From contig JAKPAG010000054.1 of assembly GCA_029779535.1 (NCBI GenBank), positions 1 through 64,000 of the forward strand: a DNA stretch of 64,000 bases. The letters run 5' to 3'. The notes below the pieces were generated by a model. It ran no database searches. It saw only the letters and a list, made by a program, of their open reading frames with translations, and had not been told where the DNA came from. Positions 36,467 through 47,260 of this stretch are shown here, one piece after another (positions within the stretch are counted from its first letter, which is position 1; each line of letters begins with the position of its first letter). The translations under genes and the position numbers were made by a program. Source of the DNA: Pseudomonadota bacterium. GTDB lineage: Bacteria; Pseudomonadota; Alphaproteobacteria; Sphingomonadales; Sphingomonadaceae.

Positions 36467-36856
36467 TCAGCGCAACAGGATCGTGGCCCAGACGGCCACG
36501 GTCAGCGCGATCGCGACCAGCGGCGCGGCCACCGACCAGAACGCGTTGCTGTTCAACTCGAAACCCGCGCCGATATCGAGCACGAAGTGGCGCAGGCCGC
36601 TCATCATGTGGTTGAAGAAGGCCCAGGTCAGGCCGATCAGCACAACCTGGCCATACCATTCACCCATGTGGCGGGTGAAGGTGAGATAGCTGGCCTCGCC
36701 CCCGGCGAGCGCCCCAAGCCACCACAGCAGCACGCCCAGCCCGACCAGCGCCAGGCCATTGCCCGTAACGCGGTGCAGGATCGAGACGAGCATCGCCGGA
36801 CCCCAGCGCCAGATCTGCAGATGCGGCGAAAGCGGACGGTTTTTCGCTCCGGCCAT
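36467..36856 (-). CDS. sdhC: Succinate dehydrogenase cytochrome b556 subunit
   Basis: This is a 129-aa protein with three hydrophobic helices. The signature RPLSPHLQIWRW near the N-terminus, SILHRVTGNGLA (haem-region Ser-x2-His-Arg) and FNHMMSGLRHFVLDIG (conserved His of the axial haem ligand) are diagnostic. I chose ATG 36856 (MAGAKNRP..), with AAAGGGAAG upstream, rather than 36904. It is the first gene of sdhCDA. The 158 bp to the divergent SDR gene should contain the promoter, but I did not see a convincing box. Confidence 0.94.
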   Translation of the reverse strand: MAGAKNRPLSPHLQIWRWGPAMLVSILHRVTGNGLALVGLGVLLWWLGALAGGEASYLTFTRHMGEWYGQVVLIGLTWAFFNHMMSGLRHFVLDIGAGFELNSNAFWSVAAPLVAIALTVAVWATILLR

Positions 36857-37014
36857 GCGGCACTTCCCTTTCGTTTGGTTGCGGGTGCGAATGCCCCTTG
36901 CCAAGTCCCCTTACTGAAAACGCGGGGCCTTGCAAGCGGCCACAAGGGACAATTTGACCGCAAATGCGCTCGGCCCGCTTGCCCGCGCGCGCGCCCTGCG
37001 CCAAAGGCAGGGCC

Positions 37015-37731
37015 ATGACCCAGCCCGTTGCCCTTGTCACCGGATCCTCGCGCGGGATCGGCGCCGCCATCGCTTCAAAGCTGCGCGCACGCGGCGTCAG
37101 AGTGATCGGCCATGCCAGCCGCGCGGTGGACGAACAGACCATCGGCGCCGACCTGACCGACCCCACCGCCCCGGCGCGAATCTGGGAAGAAGCGCTGCGC
37201 CGCGCCGGCGGGCGGATCGACCTGCTGGTCAACAATGCCGGGCTGTTTTCGCCCAATCCCATTGGTTTGTCGGACATCGAATGGCTCGACAACTGGGAGG
37301 ACACGCTGCGCATCAACCTGACTGCAGCGGCCGAACTGTCGCGCTTCGCGGTCAGGCACTGGCTCGAGCGCGAAGCCAGCGGCCGGATCGTCCACGTCGC
37401 CAGCCGCGCCGGCTATCGCGGCGATTCGCCCGATCACTGGCACTATGCCGCCGCCAAGGGCGGGATGATCGCCATGCACAAGACCATCGCCCGGCAATAT
37501 GCGGCCAGGGGCGTGATGAGCTATGCGATCTGCCCCGGCTTCACCGATACGGCGATGGCCGGCGATTACCTCGCCAGCCGGGGCGGACCGGGGCTGCTGG
37601 CCGACATACCGCTTGGCCGCGTTGCCACGCCCGATGAAATCGCGGCCATCGCCACTTTCTGCGCGCTCGATGCACCGGAAAGCATGACCGGCACGGTGAT
37701 CGACGCCAACGGGGCCAGCTATGTCCGCTGA
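37015..37731 (+). CDS. SDR-family oxidoreductase (FabG-like)
   Basis: This 238-aa NAD(P)H-dependent oxidoreductase has TGSSRGIGAA (11-20), NNAGLFS, catalytic VASRAG Ser and HYAAAKGGM Tyr/Lys, and ICPGFTDTAM. The FabG-like core suggests reduction of 3-oxoacyl or similar carbonyl groups, but the substrate is open. ATG 37015 is chosen over the in-frame 36964. It overlaps the prmA start by 11 bases and is the first gene of a three-gene plus-strand operon. Confidence 0.88.
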   Translation: MTQPVALVTGSSRGIGAAIASKLRARGVRVIGHASRAVDEQTIGADLTDPTAPARIWEEALRRAGGRIDLLVNNAGLFSPNPIGLSDIEWLDNWEDTLRINLTAAAELSRFAVRHWLEREASGRIVHVASRAGYRGDSPDHWHYAAAKGGMIAMHKTIARQYAARGVMSYAICPGFTDTAMAGDYLASRGGPGLLADIPLGRVATPDEIAAIATFCALDAPESMTGTVIDANGASYVR

Positions 37732-38647
37732 GGAGAGCTGGAAGATCACCGTCCACGCGCCGCGCGCGGTGATCGAGGCGGCACTGCTGGCGCACGAGGA
37801 CGCCTGGGACTGGGACCCGGAAATCGTCCTTTCGGGAAGCGAAGTGGCCGAGGACCGCCCGGATGACTGGCGGCTCGAAGCATGGCTGCCGCGCAAGCCC
37901 GGCAAGGCCGATCAGGCCGCGATCCGCGCGTTGTTCGCGGGCTATGCCCCGCGCCTCGAGATCGAGCGCCTGCCCGATGTCGACTGGGTGACGCAAAGCC
38001 AGCAAGGGCTGGACCCGATCCGCGCCGGGCGGTTCCACGTCCACGATCCGCACCATGCGCCGCTGAACCTGCCCGGCGTGCGCGACTTGTGCATTCCCGC
38101 CAGCCAGGCCTTTGGCACCGGCCAGCACGCCACCACCGCAGGGTGCCTCGCCATGCTGACCCACATGAAGGCGCAGGGCCTGGTGGTGCGCAACCTGGCG
38201 GATATCGGCACCGGCACCGGCCTGCTCGCCTTTGCCGCGCTGCACCTGTGGCCGCGCGCGCTGGCGACGGCGAGCGACATCGACCATGTCTGCCTCGACG
38301 TGGTTCACACCAATGCCCAGCTCAACCACGTGCCGCTCGGCGCGGGTGCGGGCGAAGTGACCATGCTGGTGGCGGACGGGATGAACCATCCGCTGCTGGC
38401 AGCGCGCGGGCCCTATGACCTCGTCATCGCCAACATCCTGGCCGGGCCGCTGATCGACCTGGCCCCCGATTTCGGGCGCAGCCTGGTGCCGGGCGGGCAC
38501 CTGCTGCTGGCCGGGCTGCTTGAAACGCAGGAAGCCCAGGTCCGCCGCGCCTGCCGCCGCGCCGGGCTGCGGCTGGCTGCGCGGCTGGTCAATGGCGACT
38601 GGTCGATCCTGTGGCTGCGCAAGCGCCACCGCGTGGGCGAGCGATGA
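37721..38647 (+). CDS. prmA: Ribosomal protein L11 methyltransferase
   Basis: PrmA trimethylates lysines and the N-terminus of ribosomal protein L11. The 308-aa protein shows an N-terminal substrate domain, the linker IPASQAFGTGQHATT, the SAM motif LADIGTGTGLLAFAA (about 163-177) and the N-I-L-A motif IVANILAGPL-like VIANILAGPL. Its start lies inside the SDR gene and its stop overlaps the next gene (ATGA). This makes a fully overlapping operon. Confidence 0.94.
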   Translation: MSAEESWKITVHAPRAVIEAALLAHEDAWDWDPEIVLSGSEVAEDRPDDWRLEAWLPRKPGKADQAAIRALFAGYAPRLEIERLPDVDWVTQSQQGLDPIRAGRFHVHDPHHAPLNLPGVRDLCIPASQAFGTGQHATTAGCLAMLTHMKAQGLVVRNLADIGTGTGLLAFAALHLWPRALATASDIDHVCLDVVHTNAQLNHVPLGAGAGEVTMLVADGMNHPLLAARGPYDLVIANILAGPLIDLAPDFGRSLVPGGHLLLAGLLETQEAQVRRACRRAGLRLAARLVNGDWSILWLRKRHRVGER

Positions 38648-39525
38648 ACCCCCGCGATTTCCTGCTGCTGGTCGGGATCTGCCTGATCTGGGCGATGAAC
38701 AATATCATCAGCAAGCTGGTGGTCAGCATGTGGCACGTGCCGCCGCTGTTCTATGCCGCCGTGCGCTTTGCCATCGTCGCCGCCGTGACGCTGCCCTGGC
38801 TGCGGCCGATGCCGCGACCGGCCTGGCGGATCGTGGCCATCGGCCTGTTGATGGGTGGCGGCAGCTTCGCACTGATGTTCGTCGCGCTGAAAAGCGTCAG
38901 CCCGTCGGCCGCCGCCGTGGTGATCCAGGCAGGCCTGCCGATCACCACCCTGCTGTCGATCGTGATCCTGGGCGAACGCATCCACTGGCGCCGCGCGCTG
39001 GGCATCACCCTGACCCTGCTGGGCGTGCTGGTGGTGGTGTGGAAGCCGGGCTTCGCCATTTCCGCCGGGCTGCTACTGGTGCTGGCATCGGCGGCGGCGG
39101 GATCGCTGGGCGCGGTGCTGATGAAGCAGATGGAGGATATCGCCCCGCTGCGCTTCCAGGCCTGGGTCGGCATGACCAGCATGCTGGTGCTGGCCCCGGC
39201 CACCGTATTGTTCGAAACGCACGACTGGGCGCAGATCGGCGCGGTTGGCTGGCAGTTCGGCGCGGCCGTGGTGTTTTCGGCGCTGGTCGTCTCGGTCGGC
39301 GCGCACACGCTCTATTACCTGCTGATCGCCAAGTACGAGGCGAACCTGATCGCCCCGCTAACCCTGATCACCCCGCTCGGCACCATCGGCCTGGGCGTGG
39401 CGATCACGGGTGACAAGCTCGACGCGCAGATGATCGTGGGCTCGATCGTGGCCTTGAGCGGCGTGCTGATCGTCGCCGTGCGCCGCACCAGGGCCCCGAT
39501 TGCCGAGGCGCAGGAACATTCCTAG
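38644..39525 (+). CDS. EamA/DMT-family transporter
   Basis: This is a 293-aa inner-membrane protein with ten predicted helices in two EamA repeats (about 1-135 and 145-285). Typical DMT features are IWAMNNIISKLVV in helix 1, the conserved GERIHWRRALGITLTLLGV after repeat 1, and LTLITPLGTIGLGVAI near the end. Members export amino acids or metabolites; the substrate is unknown. The stop is the TAG of a CTAG palindrome that also gives the stop of the convergent CinA-like gene. Confidence 0.9.
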   Translation: MNPRDFLLLVGICLIWAMNNIISKLVVSMWHVPPLFYAAVRFAIVAAVTLPWLRPMPRPAWRIVAIGLLMGGGSFALMFVALKSVSPSAAAVVIQAGLPITTLLSIVILGERIHWRRALGITLTLLGVLVVVWKPGFAISAGLLLVLASAAAGSLGAVLMKQMEDIAPLRFQAWVGMTSMLVLAPATVLFETHDWAQIGAVGWQFGAAVVFSALVVSVGAHTLYYLLIAKYEANLIAPLTLITPLGTIGLGVAITGDKLDAQMIVGSIVALSGVLIVAVRRTRAPIAEAQEHS

Positions 39526-40007
39526 GCGAGCGCTGATTCCAGCAGGTCCAGCGCGGCGCGAGTAAAGAGCTGCATGTTGCCGATCCGGTCATCGCTGGCG
39601 GTTTCGGTCACGCGGGTCAGTTCCACCCCTGGCCCCACCACCGCGCAGCAGCTGATCCCCGATGCGACGCCCATCGGGTGCCGGCTGCCCCCGGCCGAGC
39701 CGGTTTCGGCAATCCCCCAGTCCGCGCCAAAGTTGTCGCGAATCGCGCGTGCCTGCATCAGCGCATAGTCCGGCGTGGCCGAACGCATCCCCGCAAAGGC
39801 TTCGTCCGGCAGGCCGAACAACACCTCGCGCCCCCGCAGCGAATAGACGATCCCGCCGCCGACATAGAATTTCAGCGCCCCCGGCACGGTCAGCAGGGCC
39901 GCTCCGATCAGCCCGCCGGTCGCGCCATCGGCCACCGCGATCTTCTCGCGCCGCGCCTTCAGCGCCTCGGCGATGCGCGCCGCCTGTGGGTGTAATTCGT
40001 TCAGCAT
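39522..40007 (-). CDS. CinA C-terminal-domain protein, divergent (PncC-like)
   Basis: This 161-aa protein matches the PncC/CinA-C fold (nicotinamide-nucleotide amidohydrolase). The family's active-site E-S-C-T-G-G is replaced by ADGATGG (residues ~25-31), so the usual catalytic Ser is absent. The rest is kept: KFYVGGGIVYS, ETGSAGGSRHPMGVASG and the C-terminal helix. I set the start at ATG 40007, just 5 bp after the ligA stop. NMN deamidation downstream of NAD-dependent ligase would make sense (the ligase releases NMN), but the missing Ser makes activity doubtful. Family membership is fairly sure, function is not. Confidence 0.78.
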   Translation of the reverse strand: MLNELHPQAARIAEALKARREKIAVADGATGGLIGAALLTVPGALKFYVGGGIVYSLRGREVLFGLPDEAFAGMRSATPDYALMQARAIRDNFGADWGIAETGSAGGSRHPMGVASGISCCAVVGPGVELTRVTETASDDRIGNMQLFTRAALDLLESALA

Positions 40008-40012
40008 GTGCC

Positions 40013-42455
<2,443 letters not shown>

Positions 42456-42459
<4 letters not shown>

Positions 42460-44120
42460 GCCCGTTCCAGCAGCCGATCCGCCTGGGCGCGCGCTTCGGC
42501 GGTGACTTCCGCGCCGGACAGCATCCGGGCGATTTCCTCCTGCCGCCCGGCGGCGTCGAGCAGGTGGACCGAAGTGCGCGTTACCGTCCCCTCGCTCGAC
42601 TTGGCGATGACATAGTGCTGCCCGCCCCGCGCCGCGACCTGCGGGCTGTGGGTGACGGCGAGCAATTGCCCGTTCGCCGCCAGCCGGGCGAGCCGTTCGC
42701 CGATCGCGCTGGCCACCGCCCCACCCACGCCGCGGTCGATCTCGTCAAAGATCACGGTCGCCGCGCCGCCTTCTTCGGCCAAAGCCACCTTGAGCGCGAG
42801 GATGAAGCGCGACAACTCGCCACCGCTGGCGATCTTGCCCAGCGGGGCAAAGGGCGCGCCGGGGTTGGTGCTGATCAGGAATTCGATGCCGTCGATCCCA
42901 CCCGCGCCCCAGCGTTCCTCGGGCAGGCGCAGAATGCTGGTGCGGAACCGCGCGGCATCAAGCTTGAGCGGGGCGAGTTCATCGGCCACCGCCGCGTCCA
43001 GCCGCAGCGCCGCTTCGGTCCGCCGGGCGGACAGCGCGGCGGCGCGCTGGCGGTAGTCCTCGGCCGCGCGGGTGGCCGCCGCTTCCAGCTCGGCCAGCCC
43101 GGCCTCGCCCCCTTCGATCAGGTCCAGCTGGGCGCGCATCTCGCGCATCCGGGCGGGCAGGTCATCGACCTGGCAGTGGTGCTTGCGGGCCATGGCGCGC
43201 AGATCGAACAGGCGGGTTTCGATCCGGTCGAGCGCGGCGGGATCGTGGGCCAGCGCCTCGCCCGCGCGGTCCAGCTTGTCTTCGGCCTCGCTTGCCTCGA
43301 TCACCGCGCGGTCCAGCGCGGCAAGCGCTTCGGCCAGCAGGGGGTGTTCGCCCGCGATCCGGTCAAGCCGGCGGGCGGCGCCGCGCAAGGTGGCCAGCGC
43401 CGAATCCGATCCGGTCCACAGGTGCTGCAATTCGGCGAGGTCGCCCGCCAGCCGCTCACCCTTCTGCATCGCCGCGCGGGCTTCGGCCAATTGCTCTTCC
43501 TCGCCCTCGACCGGCTCCAGCGTGGTCAGTTCGGCCAGGTGGGCAAGCAGCAGATCGCGATCCGCCCCGGCACGGGCCACAGCCTCGCGCGCCTGGTCAA
43601 GCGCGTCCTGCGCCGTGCGCCAGGCCTTCCATGCCGCTTCCACCCCGGCGCTGTCGGCGCGGGCATAGCGATCGAGCAGCAGGCGGTGCCCCTTGGGATT
43701 GACCAGACCGCGATCATCGTGCTGGCCGTGCAGTTCGACCAGGAACGGCGCCAGTTCACGCAGCAAGGCCGCGCTGACCGGCTGGTCGTTGACGAAGGCC
43801 TTCGAGCCGCCATCGGCCTTGAGCCGGCGCTTGACGATCAGCGGTTCGCCCGGTTCGACGTCCACCTCTGCCGCGTCCAGCACGGCGCGCACTCCGGCGG
43901 GCAGCGCGGCGAATTCAAAGCTGGCGGTGACGCTGGCCTGATCCTCTCCCGCGCGGACCAGGCCGCTATCGGCGCGGTTGCCCAGCACCAGCCCCAGCGC
44001 ATCGAGCAGGATCGACTTGCCAGCCCCGGTTTCCCCGGTCAGCACGCCCAGCCCCTGCCGGAAATCGAGGTCCAGCGCCTCGATCAGCACGATGTTGCGG
44101 ATGGAGAGTCGGGTCAGCAT
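42456..44120 (-). CDS. recN: DNA repair protein RecN
   Basis: RecN is an SMC-like ATPase for double-strand-break repair. The 554-aa protein has Walker A GETGAGKSILLDAL (about 30-43), long coiled-coil arms with Ala/Glu/Arg-rich heptads (about 150-350), the ABC signature IASGGELSRFILALK near 425 and Walker B VIFDEID. ATG 44120 directly abuts a LexA-type box with no ribosome site visible, so the mRNA may be leaderless or have a very short leader. It heads the recN-ABM-ligA block. Confidence 0.95.
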
Positions 44121-44135
44121 GTTCGCGTGGTGTTC
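44121..44135 (-). promoter_or_regulatory. LexA (SOS) box of recN
   Basis: GAACACCACGCGAAC on the minus strand is GAAC-N7-GAAC, equal to the alphaproteobacterial LexA consensus GTTC-N7-GTTC. It ends at the base before the recN ATG. recN is a classic SOS gene, so the functional reading is strong. Weak promoter-like GTGACT and TTAGAA lie upstream, spaced 16 bp. Confidence 0.75.
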
Positions 44136-44224
44136 TAACCGCGCGATTTGGCAAAGTCACCCGTTTGCAGCACTATTCAACAGCTATGGGGCGAGGCACC
44201 CGCAAGGATGCCCCGCCCCTGGTC

Positions 44225-44247
44225 CCGCCCCCTGATGAAAGGGGCGG
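44225..44247 (-). terminator. Hairpin downstream of the TonB receptor gene
   Basis: CCGCCCC (44225-44231) and GGGGCGG (44241-44247) form a 7-bp GC stem around 9 nt, 38 bp beyond the receptor stop on the minus strand. No T-run follows on that strand. The 164-bp gap between this receptor and recN also holds the recN promoter region. Confidence 0.4.
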
Positions 44248-44284
44248 TATTTCCCGGTCGTCAGCGTGGAGAGGCCGCCGGCGA

Positions 44285-46738
44285 CTAGAACTCGACCTTG
44301 ATCGTCCCGCCCCAGGTGCGCTGATCGCCCACGCTGCCGACGATCAGCCCGGTGTTGCCGCTCGCTACAGCAAGCTGCTCAAGGTAATTGACGTTGAAAG
44401 CGTTGCGGACCCAGCCGAACACGTCGAACCGCCCCTTGGCGCGGAAGCCCAGCCGCAGGTTGGTCAGCGCATAGCCATCGATCCAGGTATAGGCCGAAGG
44501 CGAGGGATTGGACGAAAAGCGCGTCCGTGCATTGCCATCGACGCCAAGGTAAGCCTCGCCTTCCGCGCCAAGCAGGTGGGCCGGCAGATTGGCTTCGGCG
44601 CCGTAGCTGATCGACCACTTCGACACGCCCGGCAGGCGCTGGCCCGAAATGTCGCAGCTGGCCGGGCTGATCCCGCCCGGCGTGCCCGGCGCGCTGGGGA
44701 TCTGTCCGGCCGTGGCGGTGGTGCCGCCGGCCAGTTCCGGCGGGCACGGCGCATCGACGAACTTGCGGTAGGTCGCGTCGGTATAGGCGCCGTTGACATA
44801 GGCGTTGAACCGGTCGCTCGGGCGGAACGAGAGGTCCCATTCCAGCCCCTGCGAGCGGACCTGTTCCGCATTGGCGAGGTAGCCGCGCAGCACGCCCAGT
44901 TGGCCGTTGCTGACCAGCGCCTGGAAATCATCGATGTCGGTGCGGAACGCGGCAAGGTTGAGCGTGACCTTGCGGTCCCAGAACTGCGACTTCAGCCCCA
45001 GTTCCCAGTGATGGACCCGTTCCGGCTTGACCGTGGCGGCGGCGAGCAGCGGATTGCCCGCATTGTCCGCCGGCACGCCGTTGAGGTTGATCCCGCCGGT
45101 CTTGAAGCTTTTCGCATAGGTCGCATAGGCGCGCACGTCCGGGGCCAGTTCATAGCTGGCGGTGAAGTCCCAGCTGAAATTCCAGGCCGAGAACTGCGGC
45201 TCGAAGCGCTGCGGGGCCAGCACGCCGCGCTGGGCGACAATGCGCGGATCAGTGCTGGCGAAAGTGACGGGCTGCCCCGCCCCGTTGGTCACGACCGAGC
45301 TGTAGAGGCCGGTCTTCCTGTCATAGTTGACGCGGATACCCGGTTGCAGCGCCAGCCCCGGCAGCGGCTTCCAGCTGAGCTGCCCGTAGAGGGCCGCGCT
45401 GGTGTTATCGAGCCGGATGTCGTTGGTGGACGTCAGGCCATTGAGCACCGAGGGATCGCTGGCCAGCGCGCCCGAAAGCAGGAACCGGCTGGCCGCCGCG
45501 CCCTGCTGCTGGAGCCCCTGGGTACGGACCTTCTGGCTGAAGCCGAACAGGCCGACGACATAGTCCAGCCGGTCGGTCGAATGGTTGAAACGCAGTTCCT
45601 GGGTGTACTGGTCCTGCTGGCTGGGGTTCTGGCTTTTCGTGGTGATCGGCAGGCCGATGAAGTCGCGGTCATTCGACGGCTTCCAGTCCCAGAACCGCCA
45701 GGCGGTAACCGAAGTCAGCGTACCGCCGCCCAGGTCCGCCTTGATCCGCAGCGAGGCGCCGCCGATCTTGTTCCCGGCGTTGAGGTCGGCATCGACGTCG
45801 GTCACCCGGTCATAGGGATTGGTCGAGGGCACGGCATAGTTCTGCGCGGCGGTAAGCGCGGCATACTGGCGCGACAGGGCGCGCTGGGTCAGCCCGGTGC
45901 GGACATAGACCTGGGCGCAGCATTCCGGGTTCTGGGTGGAAAAATCGCCCGCCAGGGTCACGTTCACGCTGTCGCTGGGGCGCCACAGCAGCTGGCCGCG
46001 CAGGCCAAGGTTGTCCTGCGCGTTGACCCAGGTGCTGGTGGCGCGGTTGAACAGCGTGCCATTGCGGCCCGTCGCCGAAATTGCCACGCGCGCCGCCAGC
46101 TTGTCAGACAGCGGCCCCGACACGGCGGCCTTGGCCTGCTTGAAGCCCAGGTTGCCCACGCTCACTTCGGCGCGGCCGGTGAAATCGAAGCTGGGTTCGC
46201 GGCTGGTGATGTTGAGCGCGCCGGCGGTGGTGTTCTTGCCGTAAAGCGTGCCCTGCGGCCCGCGCAGCACTTCGATCTGCCGGACATCGAGGAAGTCGAA
46301 CGTGGCCGAAGCGACGCGCGAGTAATAGACGTCGTCGACATAGATCCCGACGCCCTGCTCGATCCCGTCATTGGTCAGGCCGAACGGCACGCCCAGGCCG
46401 CGAATGTTGACCGTGCTGTTGCGCGGATTGCTGGTGTAGAACTGCACCGTGGGGGTCAGCGCCTGGAGGCGGCCGACGTTGAAGGCCCCGGTGTTGTCGA
46501 TGTGATCGCCCCCGACCACCGAGATCGCCAGCGGCACCTCCTGCGAGCTTTCCAGGCGGTGGCGGGCGGTGACGATGATTTCCTCGGCGTCGTCCGCCGC
46601 GCCGGTGCCCGCGCTGGTGCGCACGTCCTGGGCATCGGGTGCGGCGGCGGGATCGGCTACGGGATCGGGCGCCGCATGGGCCGGCACAGCCAGCAGGGCG
46701 GCAGAAGACAACAGGGCAACACGGACGAACGGCAACAT
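44285..46738 (-). CDS. TonB-dependent outer-membrane receptor
   Basis: This is an 817-aa receptor. ATG 46738 begins a signal peptide (MLPFVRVALLSSAALLAVPAHA); the in-frame ATG at 46816 is rejected. The TonB box is EEIIVTARHR. The plug contains ALTPTVQFYTSNPRNSTVN (about 90-110), VYVDDVYYS-like IYVDDVYYSR and VEVLRGPQGTLYGKNTTAGALN-type text (IEVLRGPQGTLYGKN). The barrel ends GTIKVEF with terminal Phe. It belongs to the large sphingomonad receptor class, distinct from the two paralogues in 1-13 kb. A DUF2292 gene 135 bp upstream on the same strand suggests a sulfur-compound substrate, which is inference. Confidence 0.87.
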   Translation of the reverse strand: MLPFVRVALLSSAALLAVPAHAAPDPVADPAAAPDAQDVRTSAGTGAADDAEEIIVTARHRLESSQEVPLAISVVGGDHIDNTGAFNVGRLQALTPTVQFYTSNPRNSTVNIRGLGVPFGLTNDGIEQGVGIYVDDVYYSRVASATFDFLDVRQIEVLRGPQGTLYGKNTTAGALNITSREPSFDFTGRAEVSVGNLGFKQAKAAVSGPLSDKLAARVAISATGRNGTLFNRATSTWVNAQDNLGLRGQLLWRPSDSVNVTLAGDFSTQNPECCAQVYVRTGLTQRALSRQYAALTAAQNYAVPSTNPYDRVTDVDADLNAGNKIGGASLRIKADLGGGTLTSVTAWRFWDWKPSNDRDFIGLPITTKSQNPSQQDQYTQELRFNHSTDRLDYVVGLFGFSQKVRTQGLQQQGAAASRFLLSGALASDPSVLNGLTSTNDIRLDNTSAALYGQLSWKPLPGLALQPGIRVNYDRKTGLYSSVVTNGAGQPVTFASTDPRIVAQRGVLAPQRFEPQFSAWNFSWDFTASYELAPDVRAYATYAKSFKTGGINLNGVPADNAGNPLLAAATVKPERVHHWELGLKSQFWDRKVTLNLAAFRTDIDDFQALVSNGQLGVLRGYLANAEQVRSQGLEWDLSFRPSDRFNAYVNGAYTDATYRKFVDAPCPPELAGGTTATAGQIPSAPGTPGGISPASCDISGQRLPGVSKWSISYGAEANLPAHLLGAEGEAYLGVDGNARTRFSSNPSPSAYTWIDGYALTNLRLGFRAKGRFDVFGWVRNAFNVNYLEQLAVASGNTGLIVGSVGDQRTWGGTIKVEF

Positions 46739-46824
46739 GTCCAAATTCCTTTGGCAAGGTGGTTTGGCCACATCCGGCGGTCCGGTCTGCAGGCAGAAAT
46801 ACTGATCGAGCGACAAAGGTGTCA

Positions 46825-46857
46825 GGCGGGACCGGCCACTCGCAAACCGGCCCCGCC
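46825..46857 (-). other. Imperfect hairpin between the DUF2292 gene and the receptor
   Basis: GGCGGGACCGG (46825-46835) pairs with CCGGCCCCGCC (46847-46857) with one mismatch and an 11-nt loop. It is 16 bp after the DUF2292 stop and 86 bp before the receptor start. It could be a processing or attenuation element, since no T-run follows. Confidence 0.35.
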
Positions 46858-46873
46858 CGGGGAAACGCGTGCT

Positions 46874-47056
46874 TCAGGTAAAGCGCTGGCGCTCCGTAAC
46901 TTCGAGCTGGACCACGCGGCCTTCATGGACGGTCAGTTGCACCACGCCGTAGCGCAGCCGGCCAACCGCCGCGCCCACCGCGTCGATCACCTGTTCGGGC
47001 ACAGCCGGATTGCGGCGTTCCGAAAACGACTTGGGCGAACTGGCAGGGTAAGTCAT
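46874..47056 (-). CDS. DUF2292 (YezD-like) small protein
   Basis: This is a 60-aa protein. The C-terminal two thirds (residues ~20-58: VIDAVGAAVGRLRYGVV, QLTVHEGRVVQLEVTERQR) fit the DUF2292/YezD pattern of a helix followed by Y/F-G-x-V-x-L-x-V-x-x-G-R-V-V-Q-I-E. In several bacteria these proteins lie with sulfur-assimilation genes. AAGGAG lies 8 nt before the ATG and a promoter is at 47079-47106. It is encoded upstream of a TonB receptor in the same direction. Confidence 0.85.
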   Translation of the reverse strand: MTYPASSPKSFSERRNPAVPEQVIDAVGAAVGRLRYGVVQLTVHEGRVVQLEVTERQRFT

Positions 47057-47078
47057 CGGGGCGGCTCCTTCGCCTCGT

Positions 47079-47106
47079 ACCTTATCTCTACTCTTTCACT
47101 AGACAA
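47079..47106 (-). promoter_or_regulatory. Promoter of the DUF2292-receptor unit
   Basis: On the minus strand TTGTCT (47106-47101) and TAAGGT (47084-47079) are 16 bp apart within an AT-rich stretch. The transcript would begin near 47072, leaving a ~16-nt leader with the ribosome site AAGGAG (47070-47065). Confidence 0.45.
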
Positions 47107-47169
47107 GCGGAGATTCGCTTTGCGGCGATGAAGCGCAGCTTTTGCGCGGCCAGATGTGCCGCGGCCCCA

Positions 47170-47187
47170 CCTGTCCCGAAACTGTCA
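47170..47187 (+). promoter_or_regulatory. Pho-box-like PhoB binding site
   Basis: CTGTCCCGAAACTGTCAT is two 7-bp direct repeats (CTGTCCC, CTGTCAT) separated by 4 bp. This matches the 18-bp Pho-box layout CTGTCAT-N4-CTGTCAT with two deviations in the first repeat. It lies 73 bp before the start of the metallophosphoesterase-glycosyltransferase operon. Confidence 0.6.
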
Positions 47188-47260
47188 TCGCCCCGCCACA
47201 TCTCCGCAACCTGCGCAGGGCAGGTCTGGCTGGCGACAAGGCCAGCAGACAGGAATGCCC

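Noticed and set aside
44165..47131. A 988-codon plus-strand open frame opposite the TonB receptor
   Set aside because: It is the complement of a receptor gene with clear signal peptide and terminal Phe; composition is typical of a shadow frame.
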